64,000 bases of DNA from Devosia sediminis (lineage in GTDB: Bacteria > Pseudomonadota > Alphaproteobacteria > Rhizobiales > Devosiaceae): contig NZ_JAEKMH010000003.1 in assembly GCF_016411825.1 (NCBI RefSeq), positions 186,001 to 250,000 on the forward strand. The letters run 5' to 3'. This document shows, one piece after another, positions 49,454 to 57,168 of the stretch. The number at the start of each line of letters is the position of its first letter. The stretch's first letter is position 1. Both the position numbers and the translations under genes were made by a program. The notes below the pieces were generated by a model, which worked only from the letters and a program-made list of their open reading frames with translations, had not been told where the DNA came from and did not search any database.

Positions 49454-49528
49454 ATGTTCAAGGGTCTTGCCCTCTGGCTGCTCGGCGTGCCGATCTGGCT
49501 CATCATCATCATCTTCCTGGTCACCTGA
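49454..49528 (+). CDS. Membrane microprotein, 24 residues (second)
   Basis: Sequence: MFKGLALWLLGVPIWLIIII then FLVT. AAAGGAGACGAAAG gives a very strong ribosome site. The protein is one hydrophobic segment with a Pro in the middle and one basic residue at the N-terminus, so probably N-in. It begins 22 bases after the 299-residue membrane protein and is followed by a strong terminator, which defines the end of the transcript. The sequence is unrelated to the first microprotein. Confidence 0.72.
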   Translation: MFKGLALWLLGVPIWLIIIIFLVT

Positions 49529-49540
49529 CCGGAAGCTGCA

Positions 49541-49570
49541 AAAGCGGGGCGCAAGCCCCGCTTTCTTTTT
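49541..49570 (+). terminator. Strong rho-independent terminator
   Basis: AAAGCGGGGC and GCCCCGCTTT form a 10-base-pair perfect stem around a GCAA tetraloop, followed by CTTTTT. It closes the microprotein cluster 13 bases after the last stop. Confidence 0.9.
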
Positions 49571-49580
49571 GTTATAGAAG

Positions 49581-49708
49581 GCCCCTCACCCGGATTGCTG
49601 CGCAATCCGACCTCTCCCCCCAGGGAGAGGTGTCGCTCCGCCACATCGGCACTCTTCACCTCTCCCTTTGGGGGAGAGGTCGCCGCGCAGCGGCGGGTGA
49701 GGGGGCCT
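49581..49708. repeat. Palindromic repeat, CTCTCCC type, copy 3
   Basis: GCCCCTCACCC...GACCTCTCCCCCCAGGGAGAGGT is mirrored by ACCTCTCCCTTTGGGGGAGAGG...GGGTGAGGGGGC. It fills the space between the terminator and the end of the TetR gene. The inner hairpins GATTGC-TGC-GCAATC and CGCCGCGCAGCGGCG differ from the other copies, a usual feature of these mosaic repeats. Confidence 0.8.
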
Positions 49709-49713
49709 TCGCT

Positions 49714-50301
49714 TTACTTCCTTAACCCCCTGATCACCGCCTCCATCGCCGCCCGATAAGCGCCGGCCTCGCCTGCCGGCGCGAGGGCCGCGCGATCGAA
49801 CAAGGCGCCGAGGAGTTGCGCCGTTGGTTCGACCTCGACAGGGCGCAGGACGCCGGCCTCGACCGCACAGCGCACCCCTTCGGTCAGCGTCTGCTGCCCG
49901 TAGCGCTGGTTGATGGCGTCGAGCCGGTCCCGCCCCAAAACGGCGGGCGCGTCGATCAGCATGATGCGGCGTCGACCCTCGTCCTGCATGGCGGAAAGGA
50001 AGCCGTCGCCCCCCGCCACCAATGCGTCGATCATGTCGGGCGGAGCTTCGGCCCCGTCAGCCACCGAGGTGATGGCCTCGGCCACGGCGCGATGCTCGTC
50101 CTCCACCACCGCCTCGAACAGCGCCAGCTTGTCGGCAAAGTGGTGGTAGAGCGCGCCGCGCGTCACGCCGGCCGCGGCCACGATGTCGGGCGTACCGGTG
50201 GCGGCATAGCCCCGTTCGGCGAACAGCGTCCGCGCCGCATCCATCAAGGCCCTGCGGGTGGTTTCCCGGCGCTCTTCCTGGCTGCGTCTTGCCTCTTGCA
50301 T
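49714..50301 (-). CDS. TetR family transcriptional regulator
   Basis: A 195-residue repressor. The helix-turn-helix is at residues about 15-62 (LMDAARTLFAERGYAATGTP, then VTRGALYHHFADKLALFEAV). The C-terminal domain contains RIMLIDAPAVLGRDRLD, found in a TetR subgroup. It is divergent from a VOC-protein gene. The 76-base gap holds two identically built operators (6-5-6), so both genes are probably repressed by it. The start codon overlaps the edge of the first operator. Confidence 0.92.
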   Translation of the reverse strand: MQEARRSQEERRETTRRALMDAARTLFAERGYAATGTPDIVAAAGVTRGALYHHFADKLALFEAVVEDEHRAVAEAITSVADGAEAPPDMIDALVAGGDGFLSAMQDEGRRRIMLIDAPAVLGRDRLDAINQRYGQQTLTEGVRCAVEAGVLRPVEVEPTAQLLGALFDRAALAPAGEAGAYRAAMEAVIRGLRK

Positions 50302-50318
50302 ACATACTGCCTGTATGT
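50302..50318. promoter_or_regulatory. TetR operator 1: ACATAC-N5-GTATGT
   Basis: A perfect 6-base inverted repeat with a 5-base spacer, directly at the TetR start codon. It has the same build as operator 2, and the centres are 28 bases apart. It would block tetR transcription or translation start. Confidence 0.65.
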
Positions 50319-50320
50319 TA

Positions 50321-50349
50321 TTGACATTGATACATGCAGTATGTATCTA
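50321..50349 (+). promoter_or_regulatory. Promoter of the VOC gene
   Basis: TTGACA at 50321-50326 and TATCTA at 50344-50349 are separated by 17 bases. The start of the VOC gene is 29 bases further on. Operator 2 occupies the spacer, a classic repression layout. Confidence 0.6.
50330..50346. promoter_or_regulatory. TetR operator 2: ATACAT-N5-ATGTAT
   Basis: A perfect 6-base inverted repeat with a 5-base spacer, lying between the -35 and -10 boxes of the VOC-gene promoter. It shares the ACAT/ATGT core with operator 1. Confidence 0.65.
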
Positions 50350-50377
50350 TTGTGACGACGAAGCAAGGAGAGAGACG

Positions 50378-50788
50378 ATGAAGTTCACCAGCATGTTCCC
50401 CCTGATCCATGTCGGCGACGTGACTGCCACCGCCGACTTCTACCGCCGCCATTTCGGCTTCACCTCGGTCTTCGAAAGCGACTGGTACATGCACCTGCGC
50501 GGCGATGCCGAGGGCCTCTTCGAGATGGCACTGATCGACTATACTCATGACTCCATTCCCGAAGCCGGCCGCCAGCCGACCACCGGCTTCATCCTCAGCT
50601 TCTATGTCGAGGATGCCACCGCCGAGGCGAAACGCCTCGAAGCCGAGGGCGTCACCATTGCCCAGCCGCTGCGCGACGAACTGTTTGGCCAGCGCCACGT
50701 CATCGTCGCCGATCCCAATGGCATCCTGATCGACGTCATCCAGGCCATCGACCCCGATCCCGCCTGGCTCGCCGCCCAGCAGGGCTAG
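50378..50788 (+). CDS. VOC family protein, probable target of the divergent TetR
   Basis: A 136-residue single-module VOC protein: MFPLIHVGDVTATADFYRRHFGF, FESDWYMHLRGD, FILSFYVEDATAEAKRLEAEG and HVIVADPNGILIDVIQ. GGAGAGAGACG precedes ATG 50378; the longer frame upstream would cross the operators. TetR-controlled VOC proteins often bind or detoxify small molecules, but the ligand here is unknown. Confidence 0.88.
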   Translation: MKFTSMFPLIHVGDVTATADFYRRHFGFTSVFESDWYMHLRGDAEGLFEMALIDYTHDSIPEAGRQPTTGFILSFYVEDATAEAKRLEAEGVTIAQPLRDELFGQRHVIVADPNGILIDVIQAIDPDPAWLAAQQG

Positions 50789-50878
50789 GTTCTGCCTAGG
50801 CGACTGTCCAAGCACGATGCCGCCCTCGGGCTCGACCCGAGGGCCATTTTCCACTGGCACATTGTGCGTGTCTGGAGT

Positions 50879-50910
50879 GGTCCTCGGGTCAAGCCCGAGG
50901 ACGGCGTGGA
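50879..50910. repeat. Small hairpin repeat TCCTCGGG-TCAAG-CCCGAGGA
   Basis: A perfect 8-base inverted repeat with a 5-base loop (from 50880) lies in the 328-base gap between the VOC and glutathione-peroxidase genes. It is related to the GTCACCCCGGG-type element just downstream. A further hairpin, CCCTCGGG-CTCGA-CCCGAGGG, stands at about 50822-50842. The gap contains no gene. Confidence 0.55.
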
Positions 50911-50965
50911 AGGTGGGGGTAAGTCGCGTCTACCGTGCACACCCGACCTCGCATTACCCCCGGTC

Positions 50966-51038
50966 TGTCACCCCGGGCTTGACCCGGGGCCTATCCCCGA
51001 GATCTCAGGATGGGCCCCGGCTTTCGCCGGGGTGACAG
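50966..51038. repeat. Palindromic repeat, TGTCACCCCGG type, copy 1
   Basis: TGTCACCCCGGG at the left end mirrors CCGGGGTGACA at the right end. Inner pieces include GGGCTTGACCCGGGGCC and CAGGATGGGCCCCGGCTTTCG. The copy at 57169-57240 shares the ends and the CAGGATGG core in the opposite orientation. Confidence 0.8.
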
Positions 51039-51116
51039 CCGTGTCTGTCTAGCGCTCGCATTTCCCAGGCAACAAAGTGTGCTAGGTCTGGATCATTCCC
51101 GATCCAGAGCGCTCCC

Positions 51117-51599
51117 ATGACCAAGACCCTGTCCGATTTCTCCGCCAACCGCCTTGACGGTCAGCCGCAATCGCTGGCCGACTATGCCGGCAAAGTCGTG
51201 ATGGTGGTCAATGTCGCCAGCAAATGCGGGCTCACGCCGCATTATGAGGGGCTTGAGGCGCTTTATCGCCAATACAAAGATCAGCGCCTCATCATTCTCG
51301 GTTTCCCCTGCAACCAGTTCGCCGAACAGGAGCCGGGGACCAGCGCCGAGATCGCCGAGTTCTGCGAGCTGAACTACGGTGTCAGTTTCCCACTGTTCGA
51401 GCGCGTCGACGTCAATGGCGACGCCGCTCACCCGCTCTACGACTGGCTCAAATCCTCCGCGCCCGGCATTTTCGGCACCGAGGACATCAAGTGGAATTTT
51501 ACGAAGTTCCTGGTCGGTCGCGATGGCCGCGTGGCCGAGCGTTTCGCGCCGGTCACCGAACCCTCGGACATCGCGCCGGCGGTCGAAAAGCTGCTCTAG
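51117..51599 (+). CDS. Glutathione peroxidase-family thiol peroxidase
   Basis: A 160-residue cysteine-type glutathione peroxidase. Peroxidatic Cys37 is in [12 protein letters not shown]; the catalytic Gln is in [12 protein letters not shown]; Trp and Asn are in [11 protein letters not shown]. The second cysteine in FPCNQF suggests it may use thioredoxin, as many non-seleno members do. No signal peptide is present, so it is cytosolic. The ribosome site is weak. Confidence 0.94.
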   Translation: MTKTLSDFSANRLDGQPQSLADYAGKVVMVVNVASKCGLTPHYEGLEALYRQYKDQRLIILGFPCNQFAEQEPGTSAEIAEFCELNYGVSFPLFERVDVNGDAAHPLYDWLKSSAPGIFGTEDIKWNFTKFLVGRDGRVAERFAPVTEPSDIAPAVEKLL

Positions 51600-51722
51600 G
51601 CGGTCCATTCACAGCCGTCCGGGGCCTTTCTCCGGGCGGCTTTGCTTTGCCCTTCCAATGTTTTAGATTTCGCCCAGGAGACAGCCGGGCACTGGTCCGG
51701 CGGGGTTTTGGAGGCAAGGCCG

Positions 51723-52181
51723 ATGGCCGATATTCTCGACTATTGCGCGGACCTGGCGGAAGTGCGGTTCAAGTCCGGGCAGGTCATGCTGCCCGAGGGG
51801 GAGCGCCTGGGCAAACTTCTCGTGCTGATCGAGGGTCAGGTGGAGGTCATCCGCGAGCGCACCCAGGTCACCCATGTTGACGAGCCCGGCTCGATCTTTG
51901 GGGAAATGGCCGTGCTGCTCGACATGCCCCATTCCGCCACCGTCAAGGCGCTCTCGGCGGTGCGCGCCTATGAAATCCCCGATGCCCTGACCTTTCTCGA
52001 AACCCGCCCGGAAATGAGCCTCCACATCGCCACCATGCTGGCGCGGCGGCTTTATTACACCACTTCCTACCTCGTCGACCTGCAGCAGCAGGCTGCGGGC
52101 AAGCGGCAGGATCTCGACCTGGTGGATCAGATCCTTTCGAGCCTCGTCGATCCCGCCGAAGCCGGCAAGAAGCGGAAATGA
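51723..52181 (+). CDS. Stand-alone cyclic nucleotide-binding domain protein
   Basis: A 152-residue protein made of one Crp-like cNMP-binding domain: FKSGQVMLPEGERLGKLLVLIEGQVEVI and the phosphate cassette region PGSIFGEMAVLLDMPHSATVKAL near 60-80. No DNA-binding helix-turn-helix follows, so it is not a Crp-type regulator by itself. GGAGG lies 9 bases before ATG 51723. It overlaps the SelT-like gene by 4 bases. The PHSATVKA stretch has a Ser where cAMP-binding cassettes have Arg, so the ligand is uncertain. Confidence 0.85.
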   Translation: MADILDYCADLAEVRFKSGQVMLPEGERLGKLLVLIEGQVEVIRERTQVTHVDEPGSIFGEMAVLLDMPHSATVKALSAVRAYEIPDALTFLETRPEMSLHIATMLARRLYYTTSYLVDLQQQAAGKRQDLDLVDQILSSLVDPAEAGKKRK

Positions 52182-52471
52182 GCGACAAGCCGGCAGTGTC
52201 GATCGCCTATTGCACGCAGTGCAACTGGCTGCTGCGGTCCGGCTGGATGGCGCAGGAACTGCTCTCCACCTTTTCCACCGAGCTCGGCCAGGTCACGCTC
52301 ATCCCCGGCACCGGCGGCATTTTCGAAATCCGCCTCGGCGACGAGCTGATCTGGGAGCGCAAGCGCGATGGCGGCTTCCCCGATATCAGGGTCTTGAAGC
52401 AGATGGTCCGCGACCGCATCGATCCCGATCGCGACCTGGGCCATGTCGACCGCGTCGCGCTTGAACACTGA
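52178..52471 (+). CDS. SelT/SelW/SelH family (Rdx) thioredoxin-like protein
   Basis: A 97-residue protein. The redox motif Cys12-Thr-Gln-Cys15 (IAYCTQCNWLLRSGW) and the later GTGGIFEIRLGDELIWERK and GFPDIRVLKQMVRD are family hallmarks. It carries Cys, not Sec. A 4-base ATGA overlap couples it to the cNMP-binding protein, an unusual pairing. A thiol-redox role is inferred from the fold. Confidence 0.92.
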   Translation: MSDKPAVSIAYCTQCNWLLRSGWMAQELLSTFSTELGQVTLIPGTGGIFEIRLGDELIWERKRDGGFPDIRVLKQMVRDRIDPDRDLGHVDRVALEH

Positions 52472-52538
52472 GGGTTTTCAACTGCCCCGATTGCGCTAAT
52501 CTTGGCCTCGCAGACTTAACCTTTGGGAGGCCAGCGTC

Positions 52539-52904
52539 ATGGCTCACAAGTTCAATATCACTGCAGCATCGGGCGACCAGTTCAAGTTCGACTTCTCCTA
52601 CAATTCCGAGAAGATTTTCTGGTCCGAAAACTACAAGCAGAAATCCAGCGCCAAGGCCGGCATCGAGTCGCTCAAGAAAAATGCTCCCGGCGCGGCCACC
52701 GTCGATCTGGGCAAGGGCGAAACCGGTTCGGGCTATCGCTTCGAGATCGTCGAGAGCAAGGACGGGCAGCATTTCGTGCGCTTCGTCGCCGGCAATGGCG
52801 AGACGATGGCCCGCACCGAAACCTATGCCTCCAAGGCCAGTGCCAGGAATGCCATCGAGTCGCTCAAGACCAGGGGCCCCGGCGCCGACGTGCTGGACGC
52901 CTAG
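52539..52904 (+). CDS. YegP family (DUF1508) protein
   Basis: A 121-residue protein of two tandem DUF1508 repeats: FKFDFSYNSEKIFWSENYKQKSSAKAGIESLKKNAPGA (about 12-50) and YRFEIVESKDGQHFVRF with YASKASARNAIESLKTRGPGA (about 66-115). Soluble, small and of unknown function; widespread in bacteria. GGGAGG lies 9 bases upstream. It ends 73 bases before the amino-acid binding-protein gene. Confidence 0.92.
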   Translation: MAHKFNITAASGDQFKFDFSYNSEKIFWSENYKQKSSAKAGIESLKKNAPGAATVDLGKGETGSGYRFEIVESKDGQHFVRFVAGNGETMARTETYASKASARNAIESLKTRGPGADVLDA

Positions 52905-52977
52905 TCGTCTGCCCCATTCCCAAACCTGACCGGATTGGTCTAGTCTCCCGGGGACAATACCGGGAGACGTCAAGACC

Positions 52978-53766
52978 ATGACCATGAAATCCGCTCTGCT
53001 TGCCGGCGTCGCGCTGGCTGTCGCTGCCCTGCCGGTCGCCGCGCAGGACCTGCCCGACCTCCAGGGCCGCACCATCCATGCGGTGACCGAGAACGCCTAT
53101 TATCCGCTCAATTTCGCCGGCCCGGACGGACAGGGTATCGGGTTGGAATATGACGTCATCAACGAGGTCGCCAAGCGCCTCAATGCGACGGTGGAATGGG
53201 ATCTCACCGCCTGGGACGTGATGATCGAAAGCGTGCGCACCGGCCAGTTCGACATCGGCGCCGATGGCATCACCATCACCGCCGAGCGCGAAGAGCAGAT
53301 CGATTTCACCGATCCCTTCATCACCGTCGAGCAGTATTTCCTGGTCCGCGCCGATGAAGAGCGGATCACCGGCCCCGAAAGCTTTGCCGAAAACACCGAT
53401 CTGCTGTTCGGCGCCCAGGCCGGCACCTCGTCCTTCTACACCGCCATCTATGACGTGCTCGATGGCGACGAGGCCAATCCGCGGGTCAAGACCTTCGACA
53501 GCTTCGGCGCCGCGGTGCAGGCGGTCAAGGCCGGCGACGTCGATGCCGTCATCGCCGACCAGGCCGCCGCGACCGGCTATATCGGCGCTGATCCGGGCGC
53601 CTTCAAGCAGGTGGGCGAGAGCATCAAGTCCGATCCGCTCGGCTTCATCCTCACCCCCGGCTCTGATCTGGTCGAACCGTTCAACGCCGCCCTCGACAGC
53701 ATGCGTGCCGACGGCTGGCTCGACGAACGCATCAACTACTGGTTCTTCGACTACGCAGCTGAGTAA
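52978..53766 (+). CDS. Polar amino-acid ABC transporter substrate-binding protein
   Basis: A 262-residue periplasmic family 3 binding protein. The signal peptide MTMKSALLAGVALAVAALPV is cut near VAA-QDL. The family core is YPLNFAGPDGQGIGLEYDVINEVAKRLN, then FDIGADGITITAEREEQIDFTDPF. GGGAGACG lies 11 bases before the ATG. The permease gene follows after a 165-base repeat-filled gap. No ATPase is encoded nearby. Confidence 0.9.
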   Translation: MTMKSALLAGVALAVAALPVAAQDLPDLQGRTIHAVTENAYYPLNFAGPDGQGIGLEYDVINEVAKRLNATVEWDLTAWDVMIESVRTGQFDIGADGITITAEREEQIDFTDPFITVEQYFLVRADEERITGPESFAENTDLLFGAQAGTSSFYTAIYDVLDGDEANPRVKTFDSFGAAVQAVKAGDVDAVIADQAAATGYIGADPGAFKQVGESIKSDPLGFILTPGSDLVEPFNAALDSMRADGWLDERINYWFFDYAAE

Positions 53767-53776
53767 GCTTCACCGA

Positions 53777-53881
53777 ACCCCCACCCTTGATCCCTCCCCA
53801 CAGGGGGGGAGGGAGACGATGAACACCGGCACCTCGCCCAGCGCCTCCCTCCCCTTGATGGGGAGGGACTGAGGGTGGGGT
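53777..53881. repeat. Dyad repeat, CCCTCCCC type, copy 2
   Basis: ACCCCCACCC and CCCTCCCCACAGGGGGGAGGG at the left are mirrored by CCTCCCTCCCC...GGGGAGGGA and GGGTGGGGT at the right. It is related to 45139-45281 and, like that copy, lies between two genes of one ABC transporter. Confidence 0.75.
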
Positions 53882-53931
53882 GACAGACTTTCCACTGGCC
53901 AAAAGCCGTTGAGCGGTACACACCCTCCCCC

Positions 53932-54750
53932 ATGACCTACCGCCCCCGCCGACCATCGCTGTTTGCCCGCCTGCCCTATTGGCTGCTGGCCATCCTGCTG
54001 CTGTTCGTCGTCGGCCTCTGGGCCATCACCACCAACGAGACCTATGCGGGCATTTTCCGCATGCTTTCGGCCGGCGTGGTGACGACGCTCTGGGTGACCA
54101 TGGTCGCGTTTTTCGCCGCCACCATATTGGGGCTTCTGGTGGCGCTGGCGCGCACCTCGAACGTTCGCGTGCTGCGCGAGATCGCCACCTTCTATGTCGA
54201 AATCCTGCGCGGCATTCCGATCCTGGTGTTCCTCTTCTACATCGCCTTTGTTGCCGCTCCGGCCATGGTGGCCGGCTTCAACTGGGTGATGGCGCCGTTT
54301 ATCGGCTGGGGCTGGATCGAGCCGGCCACCGTGCGCGGCTTCGATTTCGTCTGGCGCGCAATTTTCGCGCTCACCGTCTGCTATTCGGCCTTCATCGCCG
54401 AAATCTTCCGTGCCGGCATCGAGGCGGTCGGCCGCGGACAGATCGAGGCGGCGCGCTCGCTGGGGCTGTCGCGCTGGCATTGCTTTCGCCACATCATCTT
54501 CCCCCAGGCGCTGCGCACCATCCTGCCGCCGCTAGGCAATGACTTCGTCTCCATGGTCAAGGATTCGGCGCTGGTCTCGGCCCTGGGCGTCCAGGACATC
54601 ACCCAATTGGGCAAACTCTCCGCCTCCTCGAGCTTCCTCTTTTTCGAGACCTACAATGTCGTGGCCTTCCTTTACCTCACCATGACCATCTCGCTCTCCC
54701 TGCTGGTGCGCTGGTTGGAGCGGGTGATGGATCAAAGGGTAGGGCGGTAG
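53932..54750 (+). CDS. Polar amino-acid ABC transporter permease (HisM/GlnP type)
   Basis: A 272-residue inner-membrane permease with five or six hydrophobic segments. The EAA loop is [29 protein letters not shown] near residues 163-191, typical of HEAA permeases, preceded by [15 protein letters not shown]. It forms the channel for the binding protein at 52978. There is no second permease or ATPase, so it may act as a homodimer with an ATPase encoded elsewhere. Confidence 0.92.
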   Translation: MTYRPRRPSLFARLPYWLLAILLLFVVGLWAITTNETYAGIFRMLSAGVVTTLWVTMVAFFAATILGLLVALARTSNVRVLREIATFYVEILRGIPILVFLFYIAFVAAPAMVAGFNWVMAPFIGWGWIEPATVRGFDFVWRAIFALTVCYSAFIAEIFRAGIEAVGRGQIEAARSLGLSRWHCFRHIIFPQALRTILPPLGNDFVSMVKDSALVSALGVQDITQLGKLSASSSFLFFETYNVVAFLYLTMTISLSLLVRWLERVMDQRVGR

Positions 54751-54780
54751 AGATCGCTCCGGCGTATCCAAAACACCGGG

Positions 54781-54856
54781 TCATTCCCGCGAAAGCGGGA
54801 ACCTCCGTTGGCGATGCGAAAGGGAGAAACAGGGGTTCCCGCTTTCGCGGGAATGA
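54781..54856. repeat. Palindromic repeat, TCATTCCCGCGAAAGCGGG type
   Basis: TCATTCCCGCGAAAGCGGGA plus ACC is mirrored by GGT plus TCCCGCTTTCGCGGGAATGA around a 30-base centre. Each arm is itself a hairpin (CCCGC-GAAA-GCGGG). It lies between the permease and creA genes. Only one copy is in the window; this sequence type is widespread in alphaproteobacterial intergenic regions. Confidence 0.85.
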
Positions 54857-54932
54857 CGTCCGGATTTTATGTGCGGGTCTTGTGAATGACACGCCGCTCC
54901 CCCATCTTCCTCCTGTCATTTCGGAGGACACC

Positions 54933-55460
54933 ATGCATCCCATCGCCCGTTTCGCCGTGCTCGCCGTCGCCGCCGTGTCGCTGGCCGCCTGCGGCAATCG
55001 CAGCGAGGTGGCCAATGTCGGGGTCGACTGGACCGGCAACGACATTTCCATCGAAGCGGTGGCCGATCCCGATGTCGAGGGCGTGGTGTGCCACCTCTCC
55101 TTCTTCAACCGCTCCTTCATCGATCGCATCAGCCAGGGCAACTGGTTCGAGGACCCGTCCTATTCGGCGCTCGACTGCTCAGCGGTCGGCCCCATCACTG
55201 TGGGCGACATCAACATGCGTGGCGGTGGCGAGGAGATCTTCCAGCAGGGCCGATCGCTGATCTGGAAGTCCCTGCGCGTCACCCGCATCTACGACGCCGC
55301 CAACAATTCTCTCGTCTATCTCGCCCATGCCCGCCAGGTGCAGCAGGGCTCGGGCAAGATGAGCCTGTCGGTCGTGCCGCTCTATGGCGAGGAGGTCACC
55401 TGGACCAATGGCGCGCCCGCTACGCCGCAGCCCGTAGAGGGCTCGGTCATGGTGCAATAG
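54933..55460 (+). CDS. creA: CreA family lipoprotein
   Basis: A 175-residue exported protein. The signal MHPIARFAVLAVAAVSLAAC ends in the lipobox LAAC (Cys20 or nearby), so it is a probable lipoprotein. The CreA core is visible in SFFNRSFIDRISQGNWFEDPS, VGDINMRGGGEEIFQQGRSL and GSGKMSLSVVPLYGE. CGGAGGA lies 5 bases before ATG 54933. The family is conserved but its function is unknown; in enterobacteria the gene stands beside creBCD, which is not the case here. Confidence 0.88.
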   Translation: MHPIARFAVLAVAAVSLAACGNRSEVANVGVDWTGNDISIEAVADPDVEGVVCHLSFFNRSFIDRISQGNWFEDPSYSALDCSAVGPITVGDINMRGGGEEIFQQGRSLIWKSLRVTRIYDAANNSLVYLAHARQVQQGSGKMSLSVVPLYGEEVTWTNGAPATPQPVEGSVMVQ

Positions 55461-55628
55461 GCCGCCCATTGCACCGGCGCCGCGCCCGGGGGAACGGCTT
55501 GGCGCGCTTCTGCCCAACAAGGCAAAAGCGTTCCGCATGAGGCCGCTTCAACCGGCAGGCTTGAGTACGATATTCTCTTTGACAACAAGACGATGCACCC
55601 GCCCGCGCGCGGGAACAAGGAGAAGGCC

Positions 55629-56264
55629 ATGGCAATCCTGATCGGCGATACCGCCCCCGATTTCACCCTCGAATCCACCGAGGGCACCATTCACTTCCAC
55701 GATTTCATCGAAGGCTCCTGGGCGGTGCTGTTCAGCCACCCCAAGAATTTCACCCCGGTCTGCACCACCGAGCTGGGCTACACCGCAAAGCTCAAGGACG
55801 AATTCGCCAAGCGCGGCGTCAAGGTTCTGGGCCTTTCGGTCGACAAGCTCGAGGATCACGCAGGCTGGGCCCGCGACATCGAGGAGACCCAGGGCTCGGC
55901 CCTTAATTTCCCGCTGCTGGCCGATACCAAGGGTGAGGTCGCTCGCCAGTACGACATGATTCACCCCAATGCCGACAACACGCTGACGGTGCGTTCACTC
56001 TTCGTCATCGGTCCGGACAAGAAGGTGAAGCTCAAGATCGAATACCCGGCCTCGACCGGGCGCAACTTTGACGAGATCCTGCGCGTCATCGACAGCCTGC
56101 AGCTGACGGCCAAGCACCAGGTGGCGACACCGGTGAACTGGAAGCAGGGCGAGGACGTGATCATCGTGCCGGCCGTGAGCAACGAGGCAGCCAAGGCGAA
56201 ATATCCGGAGGGCTGGAAGGAACTCAAGTCCTACCTGCGCATTGTCCCTCAGCCGCAGGGCTGA
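55629..56264 (+). CDS. 1-Cys peroxiredoxin (Prx6 subfamily)
   Basis: A 211-residue peroxidase. The peroxidatic Cys45 is in FSHPKNFTPVCTTELG, and no other cysteine is present, so it is a true 1-Cys type. The C-terminal domain with VATPVNWKQGEDVIIVPAVSNE is characteristic of the Prx6 group. AAGGAGAAGG precedes ATG 55629. A terminator follows at 56298. Confidence 0.95.
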   Translation: MAILIGDTAPDFTLESTEGTIHFHDFIEGSWAVLFSHPKNFTPVCTTELGYTAKLKDEFAKRGVKVLGLSVDKLEDHAGWARDIEETQGSALNFPLLADTKGEVARQYDMIHPNADNTLTVRSLFVIGPDKKVKLKIEYPASTGRNFDEILRVIDSLQLTAKHQVATPVNWKQGEDVIIVPAVSNEAAKAKYPEGWKELKSYLRIVPQPQG

Positions 56265-56297
56265 TCCCGCGGCACCCTGTTTTCTCCCTGACCAACT

Positions 56298-56326
56298 GGG
56301 CGGTGACATCAGTCATCGCCCTTTTT
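56298..56326 (+). terminator. Rho-independent terminator after the peroxiredoxin gene
   Basis: GGGCGGTGA and TCATCGCCC form a 9-base-pair stem with one G-U pair and a CATCAG loop, followed by TTTTT. Confidence 0.85.
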
Positions 56327-56719
56327 CGTGCCTGAAACTGGCCCAATCTGCCACATTCCCGCCCAAAAGCGGCATCGGTGGCGACCTCAGGGGGCGCATT
56401 TCCCGCCTCCGCCCACCCATTTGGGTGTTGTTGGGTGCGGTTTGACGGAACCGTGACCCAAACGTCACAGGGCGCAAATCGGTTCCCGCTTATCGCGAAA
56501 AATCGTCGACATGGTGATGGAAACCCCCGTTGCGGGAGATTCGGTTTCTAGGATTGATGAAATCTGAACGCCCGGTCGTCTCGCCGACGGGCGGCAAACC
56601 TGTGGCATACGTGCATCAGGCTGAGGCCGGACGTCGCACGGGTCGGAAACTGCCCCATTCAGGGCCCCGCTCGCCCCTATTCAATCGGTCATCGAAAACT
56701 TCAGTGAGTTCCAAGACCA
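56327..56719. other. Long leader or intergenic region before the rlpA-like gene
   Basis: No gene is visible in these 393 bases. It contains the dyad GTGACCCAAACGTCAC near 56452-56468 and a hairpin-forming stretch at about 56570-56595 (CGCCCGGTCG...CGACGGGCG). The unusual length for this compact genome suggests a structured 5' leader or an unrecognised small RNA. Confidence 0.4.
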
Positions 56720-57073
56720 TTGACTAAGAAAGCCGTTCTCGCCGCCGCATCTGTTGCAGCTCTTCTCCTGTCGTCCTCTGCAGCATATGCGCAGTGTGGT
56801 GGCGCCTCCTGGTACGGTCCCGGGTTCAACGGCAAGGTTGCCGCCTCCGGCGAGGTCTTCAACCAGGATGCCATGACCGCGGCGCACCGGACTCTTCCTT
56901 TCGGCACCAAGGTTGAAGTCACCGACCAGAACACCGGTAAGACGGTGGAGGTCACCATCAACGATCGCGGGCCATTCCACGGCAAGCGCATCATCGACCT
57001 TTCCAAGGGCGCAGCGGCTGCCCTCGGCTTCCAGAACCGGGGCGTCACCTCGGTCTGCATCGCGGAAAAGTAA
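56720..57073 (+). CDS. RlpA-like double-psi beta-barrel protein, exported
   Basis: A 117-residue protein. The signal peptide TKKAVLAAASVAALLLSSSA is cut after AYA, giving QCGGASWYGPGFNGK at the mature N-terminus. The RlpA/DPBB signature follows: FNQDAMTAAHRTLPFGTKVEV, then INDRGPFHGKRIIDLSKGAA. There is no SPOR domain, so it is a minimal form; full-length RlpA is a septal lytic transglycosylase. It starts at TTG 56720, since no ATG or GTG keeps the signal peptide in frame. The ribosome site is poor and the leader long. Confidence 0.88.
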   Translation: MTKKAVLAAASVAALLLSSSAAYAQCGGASWYGPGFNGKVAASGEVFNQDAMTAAHRTLPFGTKVEVTDQNTGKTVEVTINDRGPFHGKRIIDLSKGAAAALGFQNRGVTSVCIAEK

Positions 57074-57100
57074 GTTCCGCTTCTCCTCCCGAGACGAGAA

Positions 57101-57129
57101 GGCCGCCCGGTTGTCCGGGCGGCCTTTTT
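57101..57129 (+). terminator. Strong rho-independent terminator after the rlpA-like gene
   Basis: GGCCGCCCGG and CCGGGCGGCC form a perfect 10-base-pair stem around TTGT, followed by TTTTT. Confidence 0.92.
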
Positions 57130-57168
57130 CATTGAGGGGATAACCTCTTAAGTCACTCCAAAACTGGT

